Source: Tetracladium setigerum
Taxonomy: Eukaryota; Ascomycota; Leotiomycetes; Helotiales
DNA length: 64,000 nucleotides
Direction: 5' to 3'
NCBI GenBank assembly: GCA_031472005.1
Contig: PZJY01000001.1
Location: forward strand, 4,340,001 to 4,404,000
The notes beneath the pieces were generated by a model. That model had not been told where the DNA came from. It saw only the letters and a program-made list of their open reading frames with translations, and searched no databases. A program made the translations under genes and the position numbers. Position 1 is the stretch's first letter. Each line of letters starts with the position of its first letter. Below are positions 12,801-24,974 of the stretch, one piece after another.

Positions 12801-13700
12801 ATTGCAAAGCAAACAGAAAAAGAAGATTCATTATCTGACTTCGATCAGGATTCGGATGTCGAAATGCAGGATGCTCCGGTTGGCTCAACCGCTGATAGAA
12901 TCAGTGACTCTGAGAGCGAAGAAGACAATAATACAATCCAGATTCCCGAGTCCAGCCTCCCCGGCATGCCAACCAAGAAGGCGTCTGTCCGCACCTCTCA
13001 GGAGAGAGTCGCAGCTCCCAAAGAAAGCCCAAGTAAGGACCAAAACCCCCCTTCAGATTATTCCTTAGACACACAAGAAGAGATCGACAGTCAACTAATC
13101 TCTTCCATGATTGAAGCTCTCCCTAAAACTTCCTCCATGCCCGCACCCAGCAGTTCCGTCGCACACATCGACAACAAACCAAAAGTAAATGGAAACAGTC
13201 ACCACCGTTCCTCGCCTCCCCGCCCATCATTCAAGTTCGGCGCGAGCTTGAAAGGTATGAATGAGACGAAGAAAGCGTTCAGTAGCTCTGCGCCTGCTTT
13301 TGCGCTGTCAAGCAGTAGTAAGAAGAAGCCGCTCTCATTGCTGGAGAAGCTGAGTGCGAGGAATAGCGAGGAGGATTCTTCTGAGGCGAGTTCGGATAAC
13401 GATTCGTCGGATGATGATGATGATGATGAGAACAACTTGCCGGCTTTGTCTGCGCCAAAGAAGACCAGTCATGATGATGTTGACTTGGAGTCGGATTCGG
13501 ATTCAGATTCGGATTCAGATTCAGATACAGATTCGGATAAGTCTAGTGCGAGTGGAGGTAGAAGTGTGAGAGCAACTGGAAACAGAGGTGGAAATGACAG
13601 AGTCGGGGTACAAAAGAATCTATTGGCTCAGCTTACGGCGCTTCATACGAGTAGTCAGATGAACAACTCAAGTCCTTCGGCTGCTCGTGGGTTGAGGTAG
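9847..13700 (+). CDS. Large nucleolar Dnt1/Net1-like protein with coiled coil, one apparent frame break
   Basis: Exons 9847-10031, 10102-12238 and 12322-13700 give about 1233 residues if one base is added at the C run 10240-10244; without it the frame jumps from phase 2 to phase 1 there. The N-terminal 140 residues (YAPNAYGSEAKPIRCFRV, CQDDQGFDITQTDLLGSLFE, STIRIIQ) look like the ubiquitin-like N-terminal domain of the Dnt1/Net1 nucleolar family, which anchors Cdc14-type phosphatase and rDNA silencing factors. The remainder is disordered and Ser/Pro-rich. It includes a long Glu/Arg/Ala coiled coil (11050-11440, with two near-identical EREAEKQR units), nuclear-type basic clusters and an acidic Ser-Asp repeat tail (13370-13560). 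Family assignment is from fold-like pattern only. Confidence 0.65.
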
Positions 13701-14214
13701 GCATAAGTCGGTAGATATTCTCTCATGGGTGGTTGTGGTTATGGTTGTGGTTGGTGGTTGGTGTATATTTGAAATGGAATGGATATTTCCGGGTTGGAGG
13801 AGAGAGATTATTGATTGAGTGAAAAAGAGGAGAAGGTATCTATATCGAAATAAGGGATGTGTTGGAAGCGACAATGGAGTGGAGGAGTTTATTGGCTGTG
13901 GTATGATTATGACTATGATTATATTCTCCCCTTTTTTTCTTTTCGAGCTCGGATGGAGTCCATTTGGCATTCTATGGCGTTTCTCTGGGAGGAGTGCTGA
14001 GGAGTTTGCTGAAAAGAAAAGGGGGTTAGAAATGATCACCTCTGGTTGATGGGATACACACTCTAGTATCTAGATACCGATGTATGCGAGTATACTGTAC
14101 TTAGGTATGTACTCTAGTTTCTACTCAAAACGAGTCAAATGAAAACAAACACAAAACAAAACACTCCATTATGTACCCCATCTATCTCAACAACAACCAA
14201 CCTCTCTCCCCCGA
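13701..14214. other. Intergenic between convergent genes
   Basis: 3' flanks of the Dnt1-like gene and the DUF3445 gene. It has GT-rich simple sequence near 13729-13765 and no supported gene. Confidence 0.6.
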
Positions 14215-16201
14215 TCATTTCTCCTCCTTTTCCCCCTCATCTCTCAAAAACCGCTTAACGCCCTCCCCCACACGACCCCCTCTTATAAAACCACATCCCC
14301 GGCACACTACCGCTCTTCAATCCATCGATTGCATCGGCCAACGCGGGACCATTTCCTTCACTTCGGATTTGAGATAGGGGGTAGAGGTATGTTTTGAATG
14401 CAAAGACGAGGGCTTTGCTTTTGGGGAGGCGGTGGAGGGTTTGTCGTTCTGTGCGGAGGTATGTCTGTTTTGGAGGTTTAGGAGAAGGGGTTTGGAGGGG
14501 GTGGGGGAGAGGGGGTGGGGGAAAGGGAAGGAGGAAGAGAGGATTGGGGATGAGTGTGTTTGGGAGCGGGTTTTGGAAGGTAGGAAGAGGCTTGATAGAG
14601 GGGAGAGGGAAGAAATGAAGAAAGAAAGAAAGAGAGCTTACGTTATTGATGTCGAATTTTTCTTCATCTTCAGGATTTTGACCTGCGTAGAGGTGTGTTC
14701 CTCCTGGGGAGAAGAGGTTGGAGGTTGTGGTTATTGCCCACTGTGTTTTTGATAGGGTTAGCAGTTGTACATAAGTGTATATACACACACGTCCGTAAGA
14801 ATGAGGAAAGATAGAAGTGAGTGAGAGAAACTCAAAGAGTGAGTGGTTTGGGAATAATCGAAACCCATAGCCAGAATCTCAATTCAAGAATTCAGCAACC
14901 AACATGTACAAAATCAGACACCAAAATCACCAGAGAATCAACGAAAGCGAAGAAGTGAGAGAAAAGGTAAATGGGACCATAACAAAACAAAACAAAGCAC
15001 AATAAAACATATAGAAATCTGATTTTCTCTTTTTAAAAGAAAAAAGGTTAGAAAAACTCACATTCTCCCTCTTCACCACCTTGCCAACCTCCACCCGATC
15101 GAAAAAGCGATCCATACTCATCTCCAACTTCTCCTTATACCCCGGCACCGGCCCATGAATCTCTCTCAACGTCTTTCCAAATTTCTCTGCCGTGTTGAAA
15201 CCGCTTGGGAAACAGGTCACGAATCCTTGGAGTCTATATTCTCCTTTTTGTCTCTTTTCGCCATTACCATTACCGTTACCATTAATAAGCAGCTCATCTG
15301 GCAGTAAGAATAAAAAATCTTCGTCGATGTTCTCGCCGAGGAGTTTTAATGTTTGGAGAGGGTCGGTTGGGGGCGTGAGGGGAAGGTGGGTGGTGGTTGC
15401 TTGGTTTAGGAGGGTTGGAGGGGTGGAAGGGATGGAGGACAGAGACGGAAGATGGTGGGATAGACTGTTGGAAGGTAGGTTGTTACGAAGTAGGTGTAGA
15501 GTTCGTTTATGGCTGGGATGATGGCGGGGGATGCGAGGTGAGTTATGTCAGGGTGAGTAGCGAGGAGATGGGTGCGTAGGGTGAGACGCTCGAGGTAGGT
15601 TGAGTCAAAGAGGAGGAGGGAGGAAGGAGCGAGGTTTGTTAGGCCTATTTTGTGATGTTTTTTTAGTGTTTGTTCTTTGGTTTTATTTTTATTTTTATTT
15701 TATTTTTCAATGTTTTGGGGGGTTGAAGTGAAGAAAGAATGGGGAGAGTGAGAGGGGCTAAGCGAGAGGATGGATAGACTGTACCTACCCATTGTTATGT
15801 GATACTTTGGTTTAAAAGGACGCAAGTTTTGTGGTGATGTAGTTTTCCAGTCGAAATCAGAGAGGGGAGTGAGGTTTCTTGCTTCGAAGACAGCAGCCCC
15901 GTCTTCATCGGATGTGGTGACTGATTTGCCATCGTTGGTGAATCTTGAATTATTTATCTGGGAATAATTAGCTGGTTTGATATGTATTCAAGAAGGAAGG
16001 AAGTAGGACAGAGGTGAGGCGGGTATCAGAGAGGTGAGTGACGGGTAGCCCGGCCGTTGCCCTCAGTTTTTCAATTTTTTATTTCATACATACTGGTTTG
16101 CGAAAGAAAGTATTTTGAAATCTTGAATACGATTTCAAAGCAACAAAGAGCAACAAAGCTGTGCAACCGGCTAAGCCCACGACGATAACTTGAGAACTCA
16201 T
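14215..16201 (-). CDS. DUF3445 heme-dependent oxidative N-demethylase-like membrane protein, three apparent frame breaks
   Basis: Five exons: 16094-16201, 15789-15957, 15062-15644, 14642-14740 and 14464 to the stop. Exon 1 gives an N-terminal membrane anchor (VIVVGLAGCTALLLFVAL). The family signature follows: PFKPKYHITMGL, then YLERLTLRTHLLATHPDI, GENIDEDFLFLLPDE, GFVTCFPSGFN, WAITTTSNLFSPGGTHL, then LRTERQTLHRLPKSKALVFA and the end PGMWFYKRG. This matches DUF3445, a family linked to heme-dependent oxidative N-demethylation; its fungal substrate is unknown. The frame breaks once near 15433-15455 and twice at C runs 14264-14280. One missing base at each restores the conserved WGEGVKRFLR ending and a stop at 14215-14217; read literally the frame ends at 14255. 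Confidence 0.8.
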
Positions 16202-16861
16202 AGCGAAGGTATCTGACGTGTATGAGCAACACTTAGAATCAACACTTCAAGCTATTTGGCGACTGAGATCTGAGTTCGAGACAGTATAAATGGAAGAGAG
16301 ACTTAAGCTTGTAATGAAAGTAGAAATAACCTTTTAGTAATAGTAGCTTACTTGCCTTTTTCAACGTGGGAGTCATAAAGATAAGGGAACTTGAGCTCTC
16401 AACCCCGCGTTATGCTTGATGGGTACTTTCAGATACTCCCTTCCTAATCTAGAGTACCTGATCCACAATCCGCTTTACTACAAACGGCAAAAATATGCTT
16501 AAAATGCTCACGTTCCGATTGGAGTTGACTCGCATACTCGACGAAAAGTACACAGAACAAAGATGGGGTGATCAGGTGATGAAGCCTTTTCTCTTGATGA
16601 ACCCTTTTAAAGCCGCAGAGGAATCACAAATGCTCACTATTTAATACTGATAAAACTGAAATGATATTGAATATGTACAATCTTATGTCACTCGTTCCTG
16701 AGTCCCAAATATTTACAGAGAACCCCAACCCAAAGTCACCTAAAGTTTATTAATTACATTCGTAACATAACCTGTCAACAAAAAAGAAGTCCAATCTGTC
16801 CAGGATGACTCCAAATTGAGTGATCCGGGCAATCATCACGCATATCCTTCATTCATCGGTC
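16202..16861. other. Intergenic, nothing recognised
   Basis: 5' flank of the DUF3445 gene and 3' flank of the multicopper oxidase gene. No gene was seen. Confidence 0.6.
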
Positions 16862-18973
16862 CTATCTCTTTTTGGTGGTTGTCGCCCTGGTGGTTGTGGT
16901 CTTGGCCGCTGTTGTCGTCTTGGTCGTGGTTGTATCGTCCTTCTTCTTCGAACTAGTCGTTGTTCTCGTGCTGGTCACAAAAGTACTTGGGTTGTTAGGC
17001 GCAGTAGTTATCGGCTGAGTTGTCGTTGGCTTCGGGCCGTTCTTGTTGTAATCCTCAAGTGCTCTGAGGATTTCCTTGGCATCGGGGTATGCGTTGAGAT
17101 TCGAAAAAAAGGGAAGCAACACATCCTTAATCTGATTGACATTCGTGCCTGTGTATGGTTTGGCGGAGAAGAGCTCGGACATCGGATCCCCAAAATCGAC
17201 GGATTCGGGATATCCATAGGCTGAAAGATCAATCTTGGAGACATTCATCGCAGCCATCATGTCATGATCCTCGTGAATGAGATTGTGACAGTGAAACATG
17301 TAAAGACCAGACCATGGTGCGAAATCAGCGAGCATCTCGACTTCCTCTACGTGTTGTGTCAGCGGATTATATCACAGTGAGAAGATAGGACTTACCATTT
17401 CGACCAAGGTAGACGACATCCTTGAGTGCAGCTGCCTCGTACGGTTCGACGTATGAGCGGCCGGAACCGGTACGCTTGATAACTTGCATATCAATCAAAT
17501 GAATGTGAATGGGATGACTCCAGCCTAGAGAGAAATATTAGAATCAAATTTTCTTGAATGGGATTGAGTTGCTGCTTACCTCCAGAATTGTTGATCAACT
17601 TCCACCTTTCGATGGAACCTTGTTTTGGTTTTGCCAAGATTCTGTTTGCAACGTCCGCAAATCCGACTCCATTGATCCTCCATTCACCATTGGTTCTTTC
17701 GAACTTGAATTCCCGGTCGATTTTTGTTGAAGTAGATTTGGGGAAATCGAGATCAGCGAGGTGATCAGGAATTTTTCCGTTGCCATCACTTGAAGTTTTG
17801 TCCTGGCTGACAACAAATCGCATGATCTTGTCGGTCTCGGGGAAGTCATCATTGGTCTGGAAATCTCTTTCGTTCATCATTGTGAGATTTTTGCTCTTGT
17901 ACTTGTCGAAATCAATGATAATCTCCCACCTCTCAGCCATGGAAATAACGAGATCCGTGGTCGTAATTGGGCGATCCATATAGCCAGCATCTGATCCAAC
18001 CACAACGAATGGGATGCGAACTTTCGGCGCATCGTCAGCGACGAGGTATAATTTGTAACTGCGACTGACTGAGGCATCCAGCAGACGAAATTTATACTTT
18101 CGGTTCTCCACGGCCATGTAGGGCCAAGGCTGTCCGTTGACTGTGTTCACATCTCCATAGAGACTGTCACGCTCGCTTGCAGGAGAGAAAAGTTGGCCAT
18201 CGGACTTGAACTGTTTTGAAGCGAGCATGAGCGGGATATCGTATTTTCCTTCTGGGAGCTTGAGCTCAGCACTTTTTGCAGGATCATTGAGAAGATAAAA
18301 TCCAGCTTGACCGTAATAGGCGTTGACAGCAGTGATACCCTCAGCATGGTCATGGTACCAAAGTGTTCGCATCGGCTGGGCGTTTGGGTAGTAGTAGTCT
18401 TTGTACTCGCCATTAGATATTTCGTCGGCAGCCCATCCATCAAACGCTGATCTGGAGTAGGAACCGTGAAGGTGGATGGCAGATTTTCGTTGGGATTTGT
18501 TGATAAATCTAACAACAGACTCTGTTCCTTTGGTCATGTAGAGTGTTGGACCAGGTGCGATTCCATTGTAACCGGTGAGAGCAGTTTTGCCAAGATTCGG
18601 GTAGATTTGCTTCTCGAAGTTTTCAATGGTCATCTCATAGTATTCGATGGTTTTGCCGGTACTTGAGTTTGTGTAAGATGTCACAAGTGGTAGTGGAGGT
18701 GGGATAGGCAGTTCATATTGGAATAGCCATTTGTATCTGATCTGATGTTAGTCATTGTGAAAGCGAAGCTGCAGCCAGGGATCATGGTGAGATGGTTTGA
18801 GGATGTACGGCACACTGATATGTCAAATATCAATCTACACCAAACACAAGAGCCCAAGAGGGGAAGGGACGCGTCAACGGGGTGACGAACTCAGGACTTA
18901 GCCAGTTTTTTATTCCAGCCTGCGCAGACCCAAACAGGGTGGCAGCCAATAGAAGTGGGATTTGGGAACGCAT
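16862..18973 (-). CDS. Secreted multicopper oxidase, bilirubin-oxidase/laccase type
   Basis: Oxidises phenolic or tetrapyrrole-like substrates while reducing oxygen to water; probably extracellular or wall-bound. The start at 18973 opens a signal peptide (MRSQIPLLLAATLFGSAQA). The main exon is 17580-18736, followed by 17396-17524 and 16862-17346; these join in exact phase. All four copper motifs are visible: HLHG, WYHDH, HPIHIHL and HCHNLIHEDHDMM, the last with a Met as probable type 1 axial ligand. The long tail is rich in Thr and Lys. The first intron ends at 18737, but its donor (somewhere between about 18840 and 18930) could not be fixed, because no consensus GTRAGT of the right phase is present. 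The spacing of motifs favours the bilirubin-oxidase-like branch over classical laccases. Confidence 0.88.
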
Positions 18974-20462
18974 TGAGGACAATCAAGTTGGAAGGTAACG
19001 CCTAGAGTTGAATGACGGCTTGGTTGACCAGATTACTACTTCTATCTCATCGAGTATCACTTATATATTCAAGGCCTTGCCACCATCCACATGCCATTGC
19101 CAATTCCAATCCTCGAATCCTGCAAGTCATCACCCTGGCCAAGAGGCCGATTCCAGATCATGATCAAGCATCACCGTCGATGAGATACGACCTCGCCGCT
19201 CGTATCCTTCCCGATAACAACGAATTGATTGATGAAAGTGCTGCTATGCCAAGGGCTTGGGGTCCTGGGTGGCTTTTATTCCAGAGCTTCATGGTTGCCA
19301 GATGGGTGCAGAGCCCCAGAATTTCGGGTATTCGCGAAGGAATGGTTTCGAACGGTCGCTTAGAATATCTCAAGATGGGTACAACACCACCCATCCTGAT
19401 CCTGCTTGAGGAGCTGGAACGAACGGAGATACCTCAGGGTGAGTGTTACAGCCGGTGATTCGTGGGTCGGGTACTGACTGCATTACAGCAGTTGACACAG
19501 CTCTTCATTGCGGAGCAAAAGCCGACGAAGGATGTGGCCCCACCCAAAAGGTGTTGACTGTTGAGGTCTCGAGGATTGTGGTATTGTGGTGTATTGAGTG
19601 GTGTTTTTGTTCCTGATACCCGACTGCACTGCATGTCGCTGGGCCGAAGCGACCGGAAGCGAGCCGCGTGACACGTGCACCACGTGTTTCTGTTGCTTTT
19701 CCAAACAACTTTCTTTCTCAAAACATCGCGACAATCGCCCTCAAGTCTCGCCACTCTCCTGCCTTATCTCCATTATTCTCCATTCTCCATCACACACACA
19801 CGCACCGTATAACAGTGCACCACGTACTAATGTACTCGCACTGCGAAGATACAACCTTAACCTGCACACTCATCGGTGGGCGCGCAACGAGCGGCATTTT
19901 TGCGCCAGCATCGCGTTGGAGGGCTCGCCCATCCTTTTCGGATATCCCCAGTCGTCGTCGGGTACGGAGACGGATACAGCCAGCCTCCTGGAATGGGAGA
20001 ATGATAAGATGATGAGCAGCAAAATGCCCTTGGGATCTGGCCGTCACTCACCGCTCTCTGTCTCCATCGCATGCTCTCACTTCCGCATTATTCCAGATGG
20101 CGGGCCACGGGGTCTCTAAAAGTTCCAGAAGTTCTCAATGCGGCAGCACCAGAATGACTCTAGAGTCTAGACACTCTCCATTTGGAACAGATTCAACAGA
20201 GCGGGCCTCGAGGGCGTCAACTAGCAGCCAGATTTCCCCACGATTCTAGCCTGCTCAGGATGGGAGATGTCCGGATATCCCTCGGAATGCTCGGCCATCC
20301 CGCCAAGACTCGTCCACTACCCCACAATGGCTGGCGTCCTATGCCAAATCTGTCCCGTGTGTTGTGTTTGTGCTGCTCAGCTTTGCCTCCGTCCCAATGG
20401 AATCACTAGGTAGGTAGGCAAAGAAAGTCGAGTCTGACTTGCCTGCATGAAGAATGAATTTG

Positions 20463-20502
20463 CGACTTTGAGACTTCGAGACTATGAGACTTTGAGACTA
20501 GC
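20463..20502. repeat. Tandem GAGACT(T/A) repeat
   Basis: Four to five imperfect copies of a roughly 8-9 bp unit containing GAGACT lie head to tail (TTTGAGACTTCGAGACTATG and onward). No coding function. Confidence 0.75.
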
Positions 20503-23082
20503 CTCTTCGAGGGGCTGTCATGCTTCGATGGACAGTGCACATGGTACTATCTAGCATCGCCAAGCATATACTACTGCTTGAACTTCGTTTGGCGCCCGCG
20601 GTGCAGATCAATGCGACGCTGCCTCGAAGTATCAATTCAGGCCGGCGAGCCGAAGGTTGCAAGCGACTTGATCGTGCCTTAGCAGCTGTGTTTGTTCATC
20701 TCTATCTCACACCTTCGAAACACTTGCTAATTCCATTTACTTGCCAGTCCTGCACATGCAAACGAAAGCTGTCGAATGCCGTCAACAGTGGGCAGAGTTG
20801 GAGTCACTTCTTTCTCAAGTCCATTCAACACAATTCTGCTATGCTTTATCGGTTCCCCTCTTCGGCATCTGACCGCGGAGCTTTTCTTCCACGGGAATAT
20901 TGAATGTTCTGTTGTTGCCATCAGCTCTCATGCATCCCCTCGGCGAGGGCAGGCCTGGCCAGCCCCGAGAAAATATTTTTGATCTGAATCATCCAGCCAT
21001 GTTCTATATCGAGAACAAAACTCCTCTTCCTGGTCGATTCCTATCTTAACACCAAGATTATTTTGCACCAAATAATCATCTATGTTGAGCTTTGGACATG
21101 TTCAATAATTTGCTTACTCCCTGTCAGAACCATACGAAGGACAGGCAACAGGCATTTCCTCGAGATCGCTTCCTTACCTCCATCCTCGTTTCTTTTCTCT
21201 GGGAAGTCTGATCCCACGACGAACAAAGTCAAACTTTACATACGACCACCTTTCTCGTACCATACGCTGTGATAAACTTTGTCTCGCCGAAATAGCTAAG
21301 TACGAGGATACGTTGCGGAATTAAATCCTTCTAAGAATCGCGAACCCAATTCCATCTCAACAGTCAACGCTTGCTGCTTGTGTGTCTGTTTGTGTCAACA
21401 GTCACACCACATTCTTCTACATGGAAGTTGGGGGTTTCTTGACCGCCAGATCAAAGTTGTATATGCAACTTCGACGAGTTTTCAATTCATCATGGCTACT
21501 TATGTCAGCTGAAGCCCTGTTATTCTTTCTTCCGCCTGTCCAGCAATATTGGTGACAACTGACAACATTCTGACTTGAATTCCAATGATGGCCTTCCACC
21601 TCATAGATAGGGCAGAGAAGTGGAGCGGAGTAGTCGTGGATGCATCTTTCCGCTCACAACTTCAAGCCTCAAGAACCTATTTTAGAGCTACGTGCGCCAG
21701 CCTTCTCGAAAGGAGTAAAAAGAATCCTGGTCTATTGATAGACTAATGCAACTGTCATGTGCTCCAGTCACCAGTAGTGATCCATCCATTCGCGAAATCC
21801 CGAGTACCAAGATATTCGGCGCCCTGCAACAAGCCTTCGCCAACACACGAAAATGGCGAGGTGGGATTGGTCAGGGTAACGTAATGTGTCGCTTGTCATT
21901 GGAGGCCAACCCAAACTCTCGTGTAGATCCATCCAGCCCTCTGGGAGGCGTCGAAACTTTCTTGCAGGGAGCTACGAGTCGAGATTCGGGATGGGCTGAC
22001 TCCAAATGCAGATGCAGATGTCTCAGTCTGGAGCTAATAGCAGAGCGAGATCACCAAAAAAAAAAAAGACCCGACAACCCCTGCTTCCCGAGACACACAT
22101 ACAAGGATGTGGACAACAACAAGTCAACAGCCGCACTTGGATACCGAATGATGAATGATTATGCTTTGGAATGATTGATGCATCTACGGTCAACCTGCCT
22201 GGAAATCTCGGAGAAATATTAGCTGGCAGCTCTCTTTGCATGCACACAGCAGCAGAGTAAGCTTCGACTTTCTTCACCCCCGTCGCCCGTGAGATATCTC
22301 TTCCCTTCTCTTGTACTTTTGAGTCAGTTCTGACAAGTCCAGTCTTCTGCCGGCGTACGGACCTCGACAATCAGCAGCCAGTCACGTTCGACCATAGCCG
22401 AGAGACATTCTCTTTTGGGCTGAACTAAACAAATCACTTTGTGAACGACAGTCTAGGCAGGAACATCGGTGACTTTGAAGTCATTAAGGTGGAGAACTTC
22501 TGAAGGAGTTGCGATGACCACCTCTTTCGACGCGGACACCAAAGTAAGCACCAGAATCTAATACCATCTAGATGCTTTACTTTCGCTTTCTAACCATCCG
22601 ATTAACCTTCCTTACCAAAAAACCTTCCACCGGTCATCACCCAGAACCATAACGTGGGGTTCAACAGATCCACCGGGAACCATCAGATAAGCTTTGTCTC
22701 TAGTTATCACTTGATTGGGATAGGGCCTTTTTCTGTGAGACATTTTAAACGATTTTCCTTCGGCGACCAGGAAAATCGAATTCCAAGCGTTGAAGCGACG
22801 AACAGCCGATCCGGACAATGGATCCGTGGACGCTAGAATAACTAGAGCTGTGATTAGCTCGCTTTCTCCGCAGCTCTGTGCTGGGCCTGACGGAGTATTC
22901 CTACCCAGGAGTATCGTATGTTTGTGGGATGCACGCAGGCACGGCGGCTTTGAGGATTCGCTGCAGCCGCGAATAGAATAGCATGGGCCTGCAGAACTTT
23001 CTTGAAGCACAGTTCTACTCCGCACGAAGTTCTGAAGTTTTACCATTAATGTACTCCAAAAACTCGACAGAGAACAATGAAA

Positions 23083-23114
23083 CAAGTGCAAGGGCAAGTG
23101 CAAGTGCAAGTGAA
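23083..23114. repeat. Hexamer repeat AAGTGC
   Basis: About five near-perfect copies of AAGTGC/AAGGGC in the gene-poor stretch before the bHLH gene. Confidence 0.8.
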
Positions 23115-23687
23115 GTACAAGCCGACAAGATCGCGCAAAGTCTTGTGGTAATCGATCATGTACCTTGAAAATCCCGACCCCGTGGGACCAGTACAGTGAC
23201 GGAGATTTTGGCTTTGAATCTTCGCTTGATCGTAACCGTGCCGTCTATCTAGACCCAGGGTCGGAATCCCACATCTTTGCTTCTGATATGCAGCAGACAC
23301 TAAACTGAACTTGACGTTTCTATATCCATGCAAGCCTCCACCTGTCTCTACCAACTTGGGCGGCGACAACCGCCAATTCGGTCTAAGCTGGCGGCCTGAA
23401 GCACTACTTCAAAAGAACCGCATAAAACTAAACAGAAGGCCGTAAGAAATAACTTTGAGATCTTACCGACTACGCCTGACCTAGATCTCCGAAGCCTGGT
23501 CAAAGAGTGCCTGATGTCCGGGAAGTCTAACGACCAATGCCAATTTTGCAATTGAGTGGCGACCTCCGAGCACCACAAAACATTCAAGAACACACCGAAG
23601 CCACAAGCTCGTACCGCAGGAATTTGCTCAGAAATCTGCTCTATTCACCATCTCATACATCTTTTCGTGTCAAGAAACAACAACACC

Positions 23688-24974
23688 ATGGATCCAATGA
23701 AGGACTACTTTGCAATGCCAATGGACAAATGTCACGAACAGGCACAATGGGAAGTGAGTGTTTCACCCATCGTTCCTGGATTTATGTGCTCTAACCACCT
23801 TGTGAAGAGCACACACTGGCAAAGCGGAATGCCAAGTTGGGACACAACTCCCATTGCAAGAGAGGCGCCTCTTTGGCAATACACATCACCTCTAATGAAT
23901 CAGTGCGGTAACCAGACCGCCTACTATCCAACACAGATGCCGCTATCGCCATCCTACACAAATCCTTCTTCAATCAATAGCCCTTTAACGTCGGGGTTTC
24001 CCTTGGATGCGAGATACATCCCGCAGCAGACTGTTACGCCGATTGAAGGCAACATGAGAAAGTCGCATAGACCAGTATCTCTGCAGCTGCAGCAGACTTA
24101 TACCCAGGCGGAAGATGTCATGGACGAAGACGAGGAGTCGGACGGCTGTTCCTGGGAGCCAAAGGTTGCTATCCCAAGACCGGTACGGCCCATGCATCGG
24201 AGAAGCGTGTCCGCGAATGAGGCGATGCTCTCCAAAAGCGCGAAGCGAGCACACACTGTTGTGGTAAGCCATCTAACTCTCCCATCAACACGTTACTTCC
24301 CTCATACAAACATACGCCCGCTTGTCTGATATCTCACTGCGCTGGGATATCTTCCACCCCTTGCATGTATTGTACATCCTTGATGCATCTTCCTCTCTAC
24401 CAGTAAGCAGTCTGTACTAACTCCATTACAGGAAAAGAACTACCGTGAGCGTCTAAACGACAAGATTACTGATCTTGCCGCGTATCTGTTCGAAACTTCC
24501 TCAGATTGTAAGTTCACGTCTCTTCCCTCGCTTATCTTTCAACGCCCACCCACCTTCACTTCCACATTCTCCCACCAACCCACGTCCCCAGGCCTTCTCA
24601 TCAACATCATCAACATTCCAAATTTATCTTTCAACCCCCTACTCAATTCTCCTACCTACCTCTCCCATCATCTCCCCAACTCACCGCCTCAAACCCACAA
24701 CTAACATCCAACCCAAGCCCGCAGCAAACCCTCCAAATCCCTCGTCATGACTAGAGCAATAGAGCGCTTAAAGCAACTTGAATCGCGCAACTCGCTTCTC
24801 GAAGCCGAAGTTGCCAAGCTGAAGCAACGTGTTGCCATTCTAGATCATGTCGCTGCCACTTCTGGTGCAGGTGATGTGCACGTGCGCGCAACCAAGAAGG
24901 GACAGAGTGTTGTGAAGGTTGAAGAAGACGAAGAAGATGATGACGATAATGAGCAAGTTGATGAAGTGGCTTGA
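23688..24974 (+). CDS. bHLH transcription factor with SREBP-type Tyr in the basic region
   Basis: Exons 23688-24263, 24432-24507 and 24718-24974 give 302 residues. The bHLH domain is split by two introns. The basic region and helix 1 read RAHTVVEKNYRERLNDKI, where the Tyr of EKNYRERLN is the position typical of SREBP-like bHLH proteins; helix 2 is SKSLVMTRAIERLKQLE, followed by a leucine-zipper-like helix (LESRNSLLEAEVAKLKQRV). There is no transmembrane segment, so it is not a membrane-tethered SREBP; it resembles small soluble fungal bHLH regulators. The ATG at 23688 is preferred over 23556, which adds an unlikely extension. Bases 23753-23806 look like an optional 54-bp intron (GTGAGT, CTAACC, AAG) whose retention keeps frame. 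The tail is acidic (EEDEEDDDD). Confidence 0.82.

Larger units (their letters stand above)
18974..23687. other. Long gene-poor region upstream of the bHLH gene
   Basis: About 4.7 kb without a supportable gene. Frames such as 19012-19458 and 21746-22174 have no domain, signal peptide or consistent codon use. The stretch probably combines the promoter of the multicopper oxidase, a long regulatory and leader region for the bHLH gene, and perhaps non-coding RNA. Small tandem repeats occur at 20463-20502 and 23083-23114. Confidence 0.45.

Noticed and set aside
19012..19458. 148-codon plus-strand frame
   Set aside because: No family resemblance, and the start overlaps the multicopper oxidase promoter.
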